Part shown: positions 52,948 to 62,933 of the stretch, in pieces
How the letters are laid out: every line of letters starts with the position of its first letter
How positions within the stretch are numbered: the stretch's first letter is position 1
From: Catenovulum sediminis
GTDB taxonomy: Bacteria > Pseudomonadota > Gammaproteobacteria > Enterobacterales > Alteromonadaceae
Direction: 5' to 3'
Length of the DNA stretch: 64,000 nt
Assembly (NCBI RefSeq): GCF_007289895.1
Contig: NZ_CP041660.1
Span: 434,001-498,000 of the forward strand
Notes under the pieces: generated by a model
Databases searched by the model: none
Told to the model about the DNA's origin: nothing
What the model saw: only the letters and a program-made list of their open reading frames with translations
Program-made: the position numbers and the translations under genes

Positions 52948-54513
52948 TTAACCTAGTTTATCGGTTGCGACATGATAATCGGGATCTTCTACGATATTCA
53001 CCTCGCATATATCATCTGCTCTTTTTAACAGTTTTCGACATTCTGCGCTTAAATGACGTAAATGAACTTTTTTACCCAGTGCTTCATATTTATCGGTTAA
53101 ACCGTCTAATGCTTCAATACCTGAATGATCGCTCACACGTGAACGTTGGAACTCGATAACAATTTCATCTGGGTCTTCTTCGGGTGTAAACAGTTCTTTA
53201 AAACTGGCAACAGATGCAAAAAATACTGGGCCTTGGATCTCGTAAACTTTCCAACCCTTTTCATCGATATAAGTTTTAGCATGAATATGTTTAGCATGTT
53301 TCCAAGCAAAGACTAAAGCAGAAACAATTACACCCACAACAACAGCCAGCGCTAAATCATACGCCACGGTGACACCCGATACCAAGACAATAATAAACGC
53401 ATCGGTAACGGGTATTTTGTTCATAATTCTAAATGACGACCATTCAAACGTGCCCAATACCACCATAAACATAATGCCAACTAAAGCTGCCAGTGGGATC
53501 ATTTCTATTAATTCGGCAGCAAACAAAATAAAACCCAGTAAAACAAGTGCGGCGGTAATACCTGATAATCTGCCGCGTCCGCCTGAGTTGATGTTTATCA
53601 TACTTTGCCCAATCATGGCACAACCACCCATACCACCAAAAAAGCCGTTTGTGGTGTTGGCAATACCCTGACCAATACATTCGCGGTTACCTTGACCACG
53701 CGTACCGGTAATTTCATCAATCAAGGTTAAGGTTAATAAAGACTCAATTAAACCAATAGCTGCAATCACGACCGCCGTTGGAAAGATAATCACTAACGTT
53801 TCCCAAGTAAATGGCACCATTGGGATAGAGAATGTCGGTAGTTCACCTTTTAATGAAGCATCCGCAGCTTGATCAGCCGGTAACATTTCACGGACGAAAT
53901 CAATTACAGTACGGGTGTCTAATTCCAAACCAATCACCAGCCCGGTGACAACCACAATGGCCACTAAGCCAGAAGGAATCGCTGTGGTTAATTTAGGCAA
54001 AAAGTGGGTGATCGCCATGGTCAGTGCGACCAAAGCCAACATTAAGTATAAACTTTCACCCTGAATCCAATTCCACTGCCCTAATGCATCCGGGGTTTTA
54101 AACTGACTCAGCTGCGCTAAAAATATCACGATAGCTAAACCATTTACAAAACCGAGCATCACTGGATGTGGCACCATGCGAATAAATTTACCCAGTTTGG
54201 TAACACCCGCCAATATTTGCAGTAAACCGGCTAACAGAACAGCGGCGAACAAATATTCTACCCCGTACACCGCCACTAAACCGACCATAACAACGGCGGT
54301 TGCACCGGTTGCACCGGAAATCATGCCCGGTCGTCCACCAAATATAGAGGTTAACAAACCCATCATAAAGGCTGCGTATAAACCCACCATAGGTTCAACG
54401 CCAGCAACAAACGCAAAAGCAACCGCTTCAGGTACCAGAGCAAGCGCTACTGTAATACCAGACAGCACGTCATTTTTGACATTGTTCTGATTTGAATTAA
54501 TTAAATTAAACAT
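52948..54513 (-). CDS. SulP-family anion transporter with STAS domain
   Basis: 521 residues. Ten or more membrane segments, with SulP signatures [20 protein letters not shown] near the start and [15 protein letters not shown] (about 125), then a cytosolic STAS domain (about 415-510; [10 protein letters not shown]). Substrates in the family include sulfate, bicarbonate and C4-dicarboxylates; which one is open. It lies 47 bases after rnfH on the same strand. Confidence 0.9.
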   Translation of the reverse strand: MFNLINSNQNNVKNDVLSGITVALALVPEAVAFAFVAGVEPMVGLYAAFMMGLLTSIFGGRPGMISGATGATAVVMVGLVAVYGVEYLFAAVLLAGLLQILAGVTKLGKFIRMVPHPVMLGFVNGLAIVIFLAQLSQFKTPDALGQWNWIQGESLYLMLALVALTMAITHFLPKLTTAIPSGLVAIVVVTGLVIGLELDTRTVIDFVREMLPADQAADASLKGELPTFSIPMVPFTWETLVIIFPTAVVIAAIGLIESLLTLTLIDEITGTRGQGNRECIGQGIANTTNGFFGGMGGCAMIGQSMININSGGRGRLSGITAALVLLGFILFAAELIEMIPLAALVGIMFMVVLGTFEWSSFRIMNKIPVTDAFIIVLVSGVTVAYDLALAVVVGVIVSALVFAWKHAKHIHAKTYIDEKGWKVYEIQGPVFFASVASFKELFTPEEDPDEIVIEFQRSRVSDHSGIEALDGLTDKYEALGKKVHLRHLSAECRKLLKRADDICEVNIVEDPDYHVATDKLG

Positions 54514-54560
54514 CTACCTACTCTTTATTAAATATAAATAAAAACGTTTTGAATTGACGA

Positions 54561-54887
54561 TTAAGCACGACCGCCAGTAATTTTATTGGCGCGCCCTTCT
54601 TCTTTGGCTTTTTCTGCTCGTTTACGTCTGACTTCTTTTGGATCGGCAATTAACGGACGATAAATTTCAATGCGATCTCCATCCTGAACTTGATCTGACA
54701 ATTTTCGGGTTCGGCTCCAAATTCCCACCTTGTTTTGGCTGAGATCAATATCCGCATGTTTTTGCAATATGCCGGACTTTTCGATACAGGTTTGAATATC
54801 CGTGCCTTTTTCAACATGCACAGTGAGCAAACTTTGTTCAGTTGGCAATGCGTACGCCACTTCTATTTTCAACAAATGATCGTTCAT
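54561..54887 (-). CDS. rnfH: RnfH-family ubiquitin-like protein
   Basis: 108 residues. IKVEVAYA-type start ([13 protein letters not shown]), then [37 protein letters not shown], the RnfH signature with beta-grasp fold and basic tail. The role is unproven. Its ATG overlaps the ratA stop by four bases (ATGA), the usual ratA-rnfH pair. Confidence 0.93.
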   Translation of the reverse strand: MNDHLLKIEVAYALPTEQSLLTVHVEKGTDIQTCIEKSGILQKHADIDLSQNKVGIWSRTRKLSDQVQDGDRIEIYRPLIADPKEVRRKRAEKAKEEGRANKITGGRA

Positions 54888-55324
54888 AACCTTGTCCGAT
54901 ATACTTTGGCTGCCCTGTCTGTAAATGCTTTAACCATTTGATTAGCCATATGGTTAAACACAGAACCAAACGCCATTTCTATGAGTTTTGAGGAAAACTC
55001 AAATTCCAAATCTAAAACTACTTTACATGCAGCTTCATCTAATTCCTGAAACTGCCACAAACCCACCAGCTTTTTAAAAGGCCCATCTATTAGATCAATT
55101 TTTACTGAATGATTTTCCTGCATGGTATTGTGTGTGGTAAACCACTTTCCTATACCTGCTTTACCTATTTGTAACGAAGCTTTAAGCTCGTTGTCGCTGC
55201 GGCTCAATAATTTAACCGCAATACAATCTGGTACAAACTCAGGGTAATGTTCTACATCATTAACCAAGTCGTACATCTCTTTCGCACTATGCATCACTAA
55301 TGCATGACGATGAATTTTTGGCAT
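54884..55324 (-). CDS. ratA: RatA-family SRPBCC protein
   Basis: 146 residues from the ATG at 55324, chosen because AGGGAG precedes it and [10 protein letters not shown] is the family start; a longer frame back to 55513 has no support. START/SRPBCC fold with YPEFVPDC and the C-terminal [16 protein letters not shown] helix. E. coli RatA blocks 70S assembly; homologues (Coq10-like) bind ubiquinone. Divergent from smpB, as in many gammaproteobacteria. Confidence 0.9.
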   Translation of the reverse strand: MPKIHRHALVMHSAKEMYDLVNDVEHYPEFVPDCIAVKLLSRSDNELKASLQIGKAGIGKWFTTHNTMQENHSVKIDLIDGPFKKLVGLWQFQELDEAACKVVLDLEFEFSSKLIEMAFGSVFNHMANQMVKAFTDRAAKVYRTRL

Positions 55325-55523
55325 CCCGAACTCCCTAAAAAATTCGAGCGCGCATACTAGCATAAAAACCGATTTTAAGCAGGTTGAATTATCGGTCATT
55401 AACGCCACATTAATATGATAGTTAGATAAATTATTGGTTAAAGCTAAACTGGCACATGCAATTTTCAGTGGCATGCGTATAATAGGCAGGTTAAATCTCC
55501 AGCGTCGAGGCATATGAATTTAA

Positions 55524-56006
55524 ATGGCAAAAGGTAAAAAGAAAAGCACAAGTAGTAATACGATTGCTTTAAATAAAAAAGCCAAACACGAGTACTTTCT
55601 TGAAGATAAGATAGAAGCTGGACTTGAATTACAAGGCTGGGAAGTTAAAAGTATTCGCCAAGGCAAGGTAAACATTGCAGACAGTTATGTTTTTATAAAA
55701 GACGGCGAAGCTTTTGTATTAGGCACACGTATTACGCCGCTTAATTCAGCGTCTACGCATGTTGTGGCTGATCCGGAGCGCTCTCGCAAGTTATTGCTTA
55801 AAAAGCGTGAAATAGACAGGCTGATCGGCGCACGCGATCGTGAGGGTTATTCAATCGTTGCAACGTCTATGTACTGGAAAAAATGCTGGGTTAAATTAGC
55901 CATTCACTTGGCGAAGGGTAAAAAATCTCACGATAAACGTGATGATATTAAAGACAAAGACTGGGCCAGACAAAAAGAACGTATGATGAAACACAGCGCG
56001 CGCTAG
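55524..56006 (+). CDS. smpB: SmpB, tmRNA-binding protein
   Basis: 160 residues. [29 protein letters not shown] and the C-terminal [16 protein letters not shown] tail are diagnostic. It delivers tmRNA to stalled ribosomes. No ssrA-like gene is seen just downstream: the DUF1501 gene converges within 23 bases. Confidence 0.97.
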   Translation: MAKGKKKSTSSNTIALNKKAKHEYFLEDKIEAGLELQGWEVKSIRQGKVNIADSYVFIKDGEAFVLGTRITPLNSASTHVVADPERSRKLLLKKREIDRLIGARDREGYSIVATSMYWKKCWVKLAIHLAKGKKSHDKRDDIKDKDWARQKERMMKHSAR

Positions 56007-56028
56007 CGCTGTGTTAAATTCGCTTTAT

Positions 56029-57189
56029 TTATGGCACAAGTCTTTGTGTTTTAATTTGCACATTGGGGAAAACAGAAGCAATTGCATCTGCCGATAAATT
56101 CCAATGTTGATGCAAAATGCCCGCTATCCATTGCCTAATGTCGCTGGTTGGCTGTAAATCACGACCTTCATATAAATTTTCAGGTGCTAATCCTGGCCAT
56201 TGGCCCAGTACCTGCCCGCCATTTAACGCACCGCCCGCTAAAAATAAAGCGCTGGCCGTACCATGATCTGTTCCGCCCGTCCCATTTACCTTAACAGTTC
56301 TGCCAAATTCGGTGGCTATTACGACTATGGTATTTTGCCAACTTTTGCCCAGCGTGTTTTTTAATTCAGCGAGTCCTTCATCAAGCTCTTTAAATTGACG
56401 ATTTAACCGCCCTACCTGATTATTGTGAGTATCCCAGCCGCCCATTTCTAACATTGCGCATTGCGCTTTTGAGTTGTTTGACAATAACGATCCACAACTC
56501 GCGGCCAACTGTGCAAATTTAGGATTACGGCCTTTAACTTTATCCATCGACATCATTTGTCGGGTTTCAAGCCCTTGTGCCAGTTTTTGCGCAAATTCTG
56601 CATCATCTTCATACAATCCAGCTAAACGACTGAATAAGTCTTGCTCTGCATCGGGTAAATTAGAGGGATACCAAGTATGGGTTTTTCCCTGTCCCATCAA
56701 TGAAATAGGAACAGAGCGGGCAATTGCGACACTTTCGGTATTACGGGCGGTCATCGCACGTGCTAACCAACCGTTATCATAATCAATCGAATTTAGTCCG
56801 CATTCTAATAAATCCTGTCCATCAAAGTGTGAACGCGAACGATAAGGTGATGCCACCGCAACAACGGCCGACATTTGTTTATTTTTATACCATTGATGTA
56901 AATTTTCTAATGCTGGATGCAGCGCATATCCACTTTCCAAGCGATGCCAATGCGCTTCCAATGGGGTTATCAATGCTTGCCTGTGTGTTTTTAAATCGGG
57001 ATCAAATGTTGGGATAACCGCATGCAAAGAATCCATCGCGCCGCGCAAAACAACCCAAACCAACTTACGGTCAGCAAGCGATTGATCAGTAGCCTCTTCC
57101 ATTGAAAGCGAATTTGCTGCCACGGATAACGGACTATTAAACAAGACCCAACCGGCAGCTGCACTTTTTATAAAATCTCTTTTTTGCAT
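56029..57189 (-). CDS. DUF1501 (sulfatase-like fold) exported protein
   Basis: 386 residues starting MQKRDFIKSAAAGW, a Tat-like signal but with only K-R before the hydrophobic stretch. Family motifs VWVVLRGAMDSLHAVIP, GGWDTHNNQ (about 245) and ATEFGRTVKVNGTGGTDHGTA (about 290) mark DUF1501, related to alkaline-phosphatase/sulfatase folds. It sits 15 bases after the DUF1800 gene, its usual partner. Function unknown. Confidence 0.88.
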   Translation of the reverse strand: MQKRDFIKSAAAGWVLFNSPLSVAANSLSMEEATDQSLADRKLVWVVLRGAMDSLHAVIPTFDPDLKTHRQALITPLEAHWHRLESGYALHPALENLHQWYKNKQMSAVVAVASPYRSRSHFDGQDLLECGLNSIDYDNGWLARAMTARNTESVAIARSVPISLMGQGKTHTWYPSNLPDAEQDLFSRLAGLYEDDAEFAQKLAQGLETRQMMSMDKVKGRNPKFAQLAASCGSLLSNNSKAQCAMLEMGGWDTHNNQVGRLNRQFKELDEGLAELKNTLGKSWQNTIVVIATEFGRTVKVNGTGGTDHGTASALFLAGGALNGGQVLGQWPGLAPENLYEGRDLQPTSDIRQWIAGILHQHWNLSADAIASVFPNVQIKTQRLVP

Positions 57190-57204
57190 TTTACTGACTC
57201 CCGG

Positions 57205-58605
57205 TTATCGGCGCTGAAATTCAGGGCTCATTAATAATAATGCGCAGGCTTGTTGACGGCTTTCAGCGCGTTTTATATAAGTTGCGGTGCGCTCAGTTAA
57301 TTGTTCTCCCAAACAAGCTTGTGCAATTTCAAGTGGCATTTTTTTAACGCGGGCACTGATATGTTCACTCCATTCAATGCGCGCCATAAAAGCTTCTGAA
57401 CCGTCCCATGCAGATGCAACATCACCGTAACCTGCAGGCGATCCTGCCGCAAAAGGGAATTGCCCTAAAACTTTTAATACCTCTAAGGCGCGGCGATTAT
57501 TGCTGAATTTAACGCCGGTTGCGCGATAAGCTGATATGGCAAATTCTCTTGGTGTTTTAAATTTCTGCGGTTGAGTTTGCCAGCTCAACGGATGGTCAAT
57601 TAAACAGCTTAAAACCGCTTTTAAATCGCCACCTGTGGTTAACCAGACTTTAGTCATATCATCCACCAACTTTGGCGCTGGCTGGTCTGCAATAAAATGT
57701 CTGGCCAGTTTAAAACTGATATGTTGCGCTGTCGCTGGGTGAACAGCCAAATCTCGTAAAATTGCTTCGCCTTGTGTCACATCTGATTGCGCATACCTTT
57801 TCGCTAAAATGGTACGTGTGCCGGGTTCATGTTGCTCAATTCTAAAAATAAACTTACCCGCCTGTTTATATTTAGGGTGACCTACGCTCCACCCTGTAAT
57901 CGCTTTTGCCAGCGCTTTCACATCGTTTTGCTGATAACCGCCATTTACGCCTAATGTATGGAGTTCGAGTATTTCGCGCGCTAAATTCTCATTTAACCCT
58001 TTGTTTTTGCGTTTGCGTGCAAATTTTGAATTGGGCCCGACCGAGCGTTCATTATTTAAATAAATCAGCATTGCTGGATGCTGTTCAACGGCCAATAACA
58101 AATCTTCAAATTTACCGGCAATATGCGGTGCGATCGCTTCACGTTCTAATGTGGGCGCAATCGCACGCATCACATTGCCGCTCATGGTGACACTGAAGTG
58201 ATTCGAAAAAAAATCTAATAACCGGGCTTGAAAGCCCATATCAGTTTCAATTGCATAGTGAAAGGTGTCGGCGGCAAGCTGCAGCGAAGACTGGTTAATC
58301 TGCTTTCGAAGTGCATCGATATCTTGCGACATCATCGGGTTTTGCTCAGTGTTTTTTGTTGCACTTTGGTTTGTATTGGCCGCTTTACTTTTTTGATTGG
58401 CGACTCTGTATTGGTAGGTCGCTTGCAAAGCTTGCTCTGAAGTCCAACTGGCTGAACTTTCACCTACCACGCTCGAAAAATGCAAAGGTTTTAATTGTTG
58501 ATACAACCAAGCTCGTGGATCTTTTTGAACCACTGAAATTTGCTGTGGTTTTGCCCCTAATGCAAAACGATTAAGTGCTATTTCTGCTGAATATTGAACC
58601 ACCAT
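57205..58605 (-). CDS. DUF1800 domain protein
   Basis: 466 residues from the ATG at 58605 (MVVQYSAEIALNRFALG), where GAGG lies just upstream; an in-frame start at 58668 is less likely. Family motifs ALNRFALGA at the start, NHFSVT, LAREILELHTLGV (about 225) and GYGDVASAWDG near the end. DUF1800 and DUF1501 genes are usually adjacent, and the pair is thought to act in the envelope or on exported substrates; the activity is not known. Confidence 0.85.
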   Translation of the reverse strand: MVVQYSAEIALNRFALGAKPQQISVVQKDPRAWLYQQLKPLHFSSVVGESSASWTSEQALQATYQYRVANQKSKAANTNQSATKNTEQNPMMSQDIDALRKQINQSSLQLAADTFHYAIETDMGFQARLLDFFSNHFSVTMSGNVMRAIAPTLEREAIAPHIAGKFEDLLLAVEQHPAMLIYLNNERSVGPNSKFARKRKNKGLNENLAREILELHTLGVNGGYQQNDVKALAKAITGWSVGHPKYKQAGKFIFRIEQHEPGTRTILAKRYAQSDVTQGEAILRDLAVHPATAQHISFKLARHFIADQPAPKLVDDMTKVWLTTGGDLKAVLSCLIDHPLSWQTQPQKFKTPREFAISAYRATGVKFSNNRRALEVLKVLGQFPFAAGSPAGYGDVASAWDGSEAFMARIEWSEHISARVKKMPLEIAQACLGEQLTERTATYIKRAESRQQACALLLMSPEFQRR

Positions 58606-58700
58606 ATACCTCACCGCGCGCTCGTGATTACGAAACGAATTTATTGGCAGTATAATTTTTTTTAGCAAATCACCTATACAAATTACAATTAATTTACATT

Positions 58701-59237
58701 TTAAAATAACGTAATGTCATCATCTGGATTTTGCTGCGTACTCGCTGATTTTTTGCACTCTGCATTGTTTAAATCAACAATCGCTTCTTCAACTGAGGCG
58801 CCTTGCATTATCTGTTCAAATAACTGATGTTCATCAGCAATGCTATATTGTTGTTTTATTTTTTCTCGCAGTAACGCCCAGTGTTCTGGATTATCTATTT
58901 TATCGCGACTCTCTAACAAATCGCCCAAGTCAGATAAGCCAGTTGAGACATGTTGAAGGCGCTGGCACAATCTGTCGTAAAACTGAAAGGCAACAATTGC
59001 ATTATCAATATGTTCAGCCATGACATTGGTCAGTTTTTCAGCCGGTTGGCTACTGCTTTTATCCGCTAATTGCTGGTTGCACTCGGCCAATGCCTTAAAA
59101 GACTGAATCAAAGAATCAACCGATGAATCGCCATCGGTTAAACCTAAATAAATTTGTGCAACTGACAATGATAATAATCGCGCAGTTTCCGCTTTGTAAC
59201 AAAGTGATGCTCCCTGCTTGCTTGTTTCCTTAGCCAT
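58701..59237 (-). CDS. Small helical protein with CheZ-like DxxxQ motif
   Basis: 178 residues from the ATG at 59237 (AGGGTT upstream); an earlier in-frame start at 59297 has no site. All-helical. AFQFYDRLCQRLQHV (Asp88, Gln92) resembles the CheZ active-site helix QDFQDLTGQ, and the acidic C-terminus ending DDDITLF resembles the CheZ tail that binds CheY-P. No chemotaxis genes are nearby. A phosphatase of a response regulator is possible, but this is inference. Confidence 0.55.
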   Translation of the reverse strand: MAKETSKQGASLCYKAETARLLSLSVAQIYLGLTDGDSSVDSLIQSFKALAECNQQLADKSSSQPAEKLTNVMAEHIDNAIVAFQFYDRLCQRLQHVSTGLSDLGDLLESRDKIDNPEHWALLREKIKQQYSIADEHQLFEQIMQGASVEEAIVDLNNAECKKSASTQQNPDDDITLF

Positions 59238-59411
59238 AAAGAACCCTATTTTGTGAAACCCAAATAAAGAAAGATAATAAAATTTTGTGATGCACACTTT
59301 TCATATTATAAAACAGAGCTGAAATATTGCCTGTTAACTTAACTTTCTTTTGACAGTTTTCTAAATCAGACAGTAAGCTAAGCGTTATCTTGCAGCTTAT
59401 GGTAGACATAC

Positions 59412-60779
59412 ATGTTGAATTGGAATCAGTTATTAAACGGACAGCGCAGAAAAGATAAACACGGTCTTGGCAGCACAGTATTGTCGGCAAATGGTCGTAT
59501 AGAACTCGAACGTGACTATGACCGCATATTGTTTGCCACACCCACCCGCCGTATGGGAGATAAAACGCAAGTTTTCCCGCTTGAGCGCAACGATAGCGTA
59601 CGCAATCGCTTAACACATTCACATGAAGTATCCAGCTTGGCACGTAGCATTGGCATACGGCTGGCTTTTGATTACCGACGAGAGATTTTTGGTGATGATT
59701 CTGATCCTAACCTTGAGCGCTGTGTTCCGGCCTTACTGGCCGCAATCGGTTTAGCGCATGATTTAGGCAATCCGCCATTTGGGCATCAGGGTGAAAAGGC
59801 TATCCAAAACTGGTTTCGCCATAATGAAGAAAAAGTATTCGGCAGCAAAAATCATATTGATAGTCGCGATTTCATCAACTTTGACGGTAATGCACAAACC
59901 TTTAGACTGGTCACACGATTGCAAATTTTAAATGACTCTTACGGACTGAATTTAACCTATGCCACATTAGCATCAATGATCAAATACCCAGTTTCCAGCA
60001 TAGAAGCCAAAGGGCTTGGCTGGAAAAAAGCAGGTTACTTTTTATCTGAACAACAAATTATCGAAGATGTCTGGCAACAAACCGGATTATCTCAAGGGAT
60101 CCGTCATCCGTTTACCTACATCATGGAAGCTTGTGATGACATTGCTTATACCATTTTAGACGCTGAAGATATTGTTAAAAAAGACATTGCTTCGTTTTCA
60201 GATATTGTTGATCACCTCACCCACATGAACCCGGACGATGATGTTACATTAAGCGTGTTAAATGGTGCTAAAGCTAAAAATAAAGAGTTTAAAAATGCCG
60301 GCCTCAGCCCGAAAGAATTAAATGATGTTTCCATGCAAATGTTTAGAGTTTACGCCATAAGTGCCATGGTTTCGGCTATTTTAGAAACATTAGTAGCCGA
60401 TATTAAAGACATTATGCAAGGTGCAAGTAAAGCCAATTATAATTTGTTAGAACATTCAAAAGCCGCCGACTTTTGCAAAGCAATGCGAGAATTTGATTAT
60501 ATTCACGGCTATCGTCATAAATCTGTGTTAGAGCTCGAATTACGCGGCAATAATTACATATCCGGTATTATGGATATGCTGTGGCAAGGTATTGCGGGCG
60601 AAGGTTTGTTTAGCCAATATGCTTTTAATCGTATTTCTGAGAACTATCGTCGTATCTATCAAGATTCTGAAATGAGTGAAAACTACCGCAAAGCTCAGTT
60701 GTTGGCGGATGCTGTCTCGGGTATGACAGACAGCTACCTGATTTATCTTCATGACGAATTAAAAGCGCTAAATGGCTAA
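59412..60779 (+). CDS. dgt: dGTP triphosphohydrolase-like HD enzyme
   Basis: 455 residues. Motifs RRMGDKTQVFPLERNDSVRNRLTHSHEVSSLARSI (His of HD), HDLGNPPFGHQGE (HD) and EACDDIAYTILDAED identify the dGTPase family, which cleaves dGTP to deoxyguanosine and triphosphate. Length is typical. It overlaps the next gene by eight bases, and that one overlaps the third by one, so the trio is translationally coupled. Confidence 0.88.
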   Translation: MLNWNQLLNGQRRKDKHGLGSTVLSANGRIELERDYDRILFATPTRRMGDKTQVFPLERNDSVRNRLTHSHEVSSLARSIGIRLAFDYRREIFGDDSDPNLERCVPALLAAIGLAHDLGNPPFGHQGEKAIQNWFRHNEEKVFGSKNHIDSRDFINFDGNAQTFRLVTRLQILNDSYGLNLTYATLASMIKYPVSSIEAKGLGWKKAGYFLSEQQIIEDVWQQTGLSQGIRHPFTYIMEACDDIAYTILDAEDIVKKDIASFSDIVDHLTHMNPDDDVTLSVLNGAKAKNKEFKNAGLSPKELNDVSMQMFRVYAISAMVSAILETLVADIKDIMQGASKANYNLLEHSKAADFCKAMREFDYIHGYRHKSVLELELRGNNYISGIMDMLWQGIAGEGLFSQYAFNRISENYRRIYQDSEMSENYRKAQLLADAVSGMTDSYLIYLHDELKALNG

Positions 60780-61572
60780 AGTTGCGGCTAACCCAAATAT
60801 CTTAAAAAAACGTCTGCAACGTTTTTTACAACTGCACCACAACCCCGGACGTGCACAAGTAAATGCGATTTGTCAGCGTTTGTTATTGTTGGGGCCTGTA
60901 TATTTATTTGGCGGGGCGGTGCGCGATATTGCCCTGCAAGGCATTCGTGATTTTTATGGCGATTTAGATTTTGTCGTTGATTGCCCACCACAAAAACTAG
61001 CCAGTGTCATACAACAGCTCAGCACTGAGTTTAAAGTGAAACAAAACAAATTTGGTGGCTACCGGCTGTTTTGTGACAAGTGGTGGTTAGATATTTGGCC
61101 ACTTGAAGATACTTGGGCTTTTAAAGCCAATAAAATTGAATTTGATTCTGTCTCCAGCTTGCTGCAAACCACCATATTAAACTGGGATGCGGCGATCTAT
61201 GATTTAGCGCAACATCAACTCATTGTCTCAAGCGATTATTTTAAGCAAATGCAAAGTGGTGTATTGGATTTACAGTTAGCAGAAAATCCCAACCCAATGG
61301 GCGCAATTTCACGTATTTTACGTTGTATTTTAAGCAAACCTGTAATTTACATTACCGCTGATTTACAGCAGTTTTTATATAACAGCTTAAAGCAATTAGA
61401 TTTTGCAAAATTACAAGCATACGAGCAGTCACATAACCCGCAAATATATTTAAATCAAATAACGCAAGAAAAACTGTTAAACTGGTTAACTTCACCCACG
61501 GAGCTTCATCCGGGTAAACAGGATTTACTCTACAATTCGCTTTCAAAAACCAATTTGGAATTGACTTTATAA
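60772..61572 (+). CDS. CCA/poly(A)-polymerase-like nucleotidyltransferase, short form
   Basis: 266 residues. Head-domain motifs FGGAVRD (about 44-50) and GDLDFVVD (about 63; two catalytic Asp) are those of class II tRNA nucleotidyltransferases/PcnB. The rest (TTILNWDAAIYDL, ISRILRCIL) is divergent, and the protein is much shorter than CCA enzymes (about 400), lacking a full RNA-binding half. It could modify tRNA ends or another nucleic acid. Overlaps the dGTPase gene by eight bases and the next gene by one (TAATG). Confidence 0.7.
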   Translation: MAKVAANPNILKKRLQRFLQLHHNPGRAQVNAICQRLLLLGPVYLFGGAVRDIALQGIRDFYGDLDFVVDCPPQKLASVIQQLSTEFKVKQNKFGGYRLFCDKWWLDIWPLEDTWAFKANKIEFDSVSSLLQTTILNWDAAIYDLAQHQLIVSSDYFKQMQSGVLDLQLAENPNPMGAISRILRCILSKPVIYITADLQQFLYNSLKQLDFAKLQAYEQSHNPQIYLNQITQEKLLNWLTSPTELHPGKQDLLYNSLSKTNLELTL

Positions 61573-62006
61573 TGCCCAAGACTCGATATTTATTAACTTT
61601 TCTGGCTTTGTTGTTTGCTGCCCTGACCTTCTTCTCATTTTATTTTTATTGGCAGGAAAACGAACCGCTCCTAAAAAAAGCCAATCAACAAGCCATTGCC
61701 AACGCCAGTGAATTTGCAAAATCACATAACCAGCTACAATGCTTACATAAAGTCATTGAACAAAGTGAAAGCTGTCGTGACAGTAATTGCACACTGACCT
61801 TAAAAAATTATCTGGTAACCTGCTTTCAGCAAGCCGAAAAAAATCCACAAGTCTGTGAAAAAATGCCAGACGCACATGATTATCTAGCCAAAGTAAGCTG
61901 GTCGGTTTCAACCTGTCGCAAAGCAAAAGTTAAAAACGGTAACTGCACCCACATTATTAATGAATTACCCCTGCTGTGCGCGCAAAGTCATAATGCTGGA
62001 AAATAA
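61572..62006 (+). CDS. Membrane-anchored Cys-rich small protein
   Basis: 144 residues. One N-terminal membrane helix (about 6-28), then an extracytoplasmic part with eight or so Cys (CLHKVIEQSESC, SNCTL, TCFQ, VCEKM, STCRK, GNCTH, LLCAQ), suggesting several disulfides. No family recognised. Its ATG overlaps the nucleotidyltransferase stop (TAATG), the third gene of the coupled trio. It converges with the GntR gene 11 bases away. Confidence 0.65.
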   Translation: MPKTRYLLTFLALLFAALTFFSFYFYWQENEPLLKKANQQAIANASEFAKSHNQLQCLHKVIEQSESCRDSNCTLTLKNYLVTCFQQAEKNPQVCEKMPDAHDYLAKVSWSVSTCRKAKVKNGNCTHIINELPLLCAQSHNAGK

Positions 62007-62017
62007 AAACCAATATT

Positions 62018-62722
62018 TTATACAAAGCTGCTGGTCGCTAAACGTTTTTCAACGGCTTTTAAATGTATTTGCGTCACTGCTTTCGCTTTTTCAGCATCGC
62101 GCTGCATTAACGCATCAACCATAGCTTTATGCTCGCTGATCACCGCATCTGCAACTTTATCTCTGAGTTTATGGTGAAATTGTTTATTCACAGCGGACGT
62201 TTCCCGTGCACTCCAAAGCCATTCGTACATCGGAATTAATGCATTATTGCGGGTTGCTTTGACAATTGTCAGGTGAAACAAGTGATCAATTTGTTCAGCT
62301 TTGGCAACATCACCATTTTTTGTCGCTTCTTCCATCGTCAGCAACAGGTTTTTCAGCTGATGCAACTCTGCGTTGCTGATTCTTTCAGCGGCCAAACCTG
62401 CCGCTTCAACTTCAATGATTTGTCGGGTTTCGATAATTTCAAAAGGGCCGGGTAAATCGTCGGTTAACTGGAGCGACTCTAACCCTTTACTTGGCGCTAA
62501 TGCGTATATGCCTGAGCCAGAGCGAATTTCAACGAGCTTACTGACTTCCAGTGCAATCATTGCTTCGCGAATGGTTGAACGGCTCACCTGATAACGCGCC
62601 GCTAATTCACGCTCGGCGGGGAAGCGCTGACCGACCGCCACTTCACCCTGCTCGACCAATTCAGCCAATTTACCTGCTATTTGCAGATATAATCTTTTAG
62701 ATTCATTTTCAACATTTAACAT
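62018..62722 (-). CDS. GntR/FadR-subfamily transcriptional regulator
   Basis: 234 residues. Winged HTH (about 10-75; GQRFPAERELAARYQVSRSTIREAMIALEVSKLVEIRSGSG) and an FCD ligand domain (about 90-225; ETRQIIEVEAAGLAAERI, EHKAMVDALMQRDAEKA). FCD members sense organic acids or sugar acids with a bound metal; His ligands are present (DHLFHLTIV, EHKAM). Divergent from the PVC-type lipoprotein gene, with inverted operator-like sites between. Confidence 0.9.
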   Translation of the reverse strand: MLNVENESKRLYLQIAGKLAELVEQGEVAVGQRFPAERELAARYQVSRSTIREAMIALEVSKLVEIRSGSGIYALAPSKGLESLQLTDDLPGPFEIIETRQIIEVEAAGLAAERISNAELHQLKNLLLTMEEATKNGDVAKAEQIDHLFHLTIVKATRNNALIPMYEWLWSARETSAVNKQFHHKLRDKVADAVISEHKAMVDALMQRDAEKAKAVTQIHLKAVEKRLATSSFV

Positions 62723-62797
62723 GTTTGAGTTACAGCTCCTGATTAAGTGCGCATATTATGCCGAAAGCCGTGTGATATTTAAATACTTAAGTCAAAA

Positions 62798-62810
62798 GGC
62801 CTGACCAATT
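62798..62810 (-). promoter_or_regulatory. Operator-like half-site GGCCTGACCAATT
   Basis: Reverse complement of the site at 62893-62906 over 12 bases. FadR-type regulators bind TGGTC/GACCA elements. It lies 76 bases upstream of the GntR gene start. Confidence 0.5.
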
Positions 62811-62892
62811 AAATTTCGCTTCCAAAGCCGAATAAACCTGTTTTCTTTTTACTTGTTAACATTTGACCTAAGCTACTTTATTCCAATATACT

Positions 62893-62906
62893 AATTTGGT
62901 CAGGCC
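62893..62906 (+). promoter_or_regulatory. Operator-like half-site AATTTGGTCAGGCC
   Basis: Opposed copy of the site at 62798-62810, 28 bases before the lipoprotein start. TTGGTCAGGCCAA here is itself a near-palindrome. Probably bound by the adjacent GntR regulator. Confidence 0.5.
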
Positions 62907-62933
62907 AATAATTAGAGTATAGTTGAAATTCCC

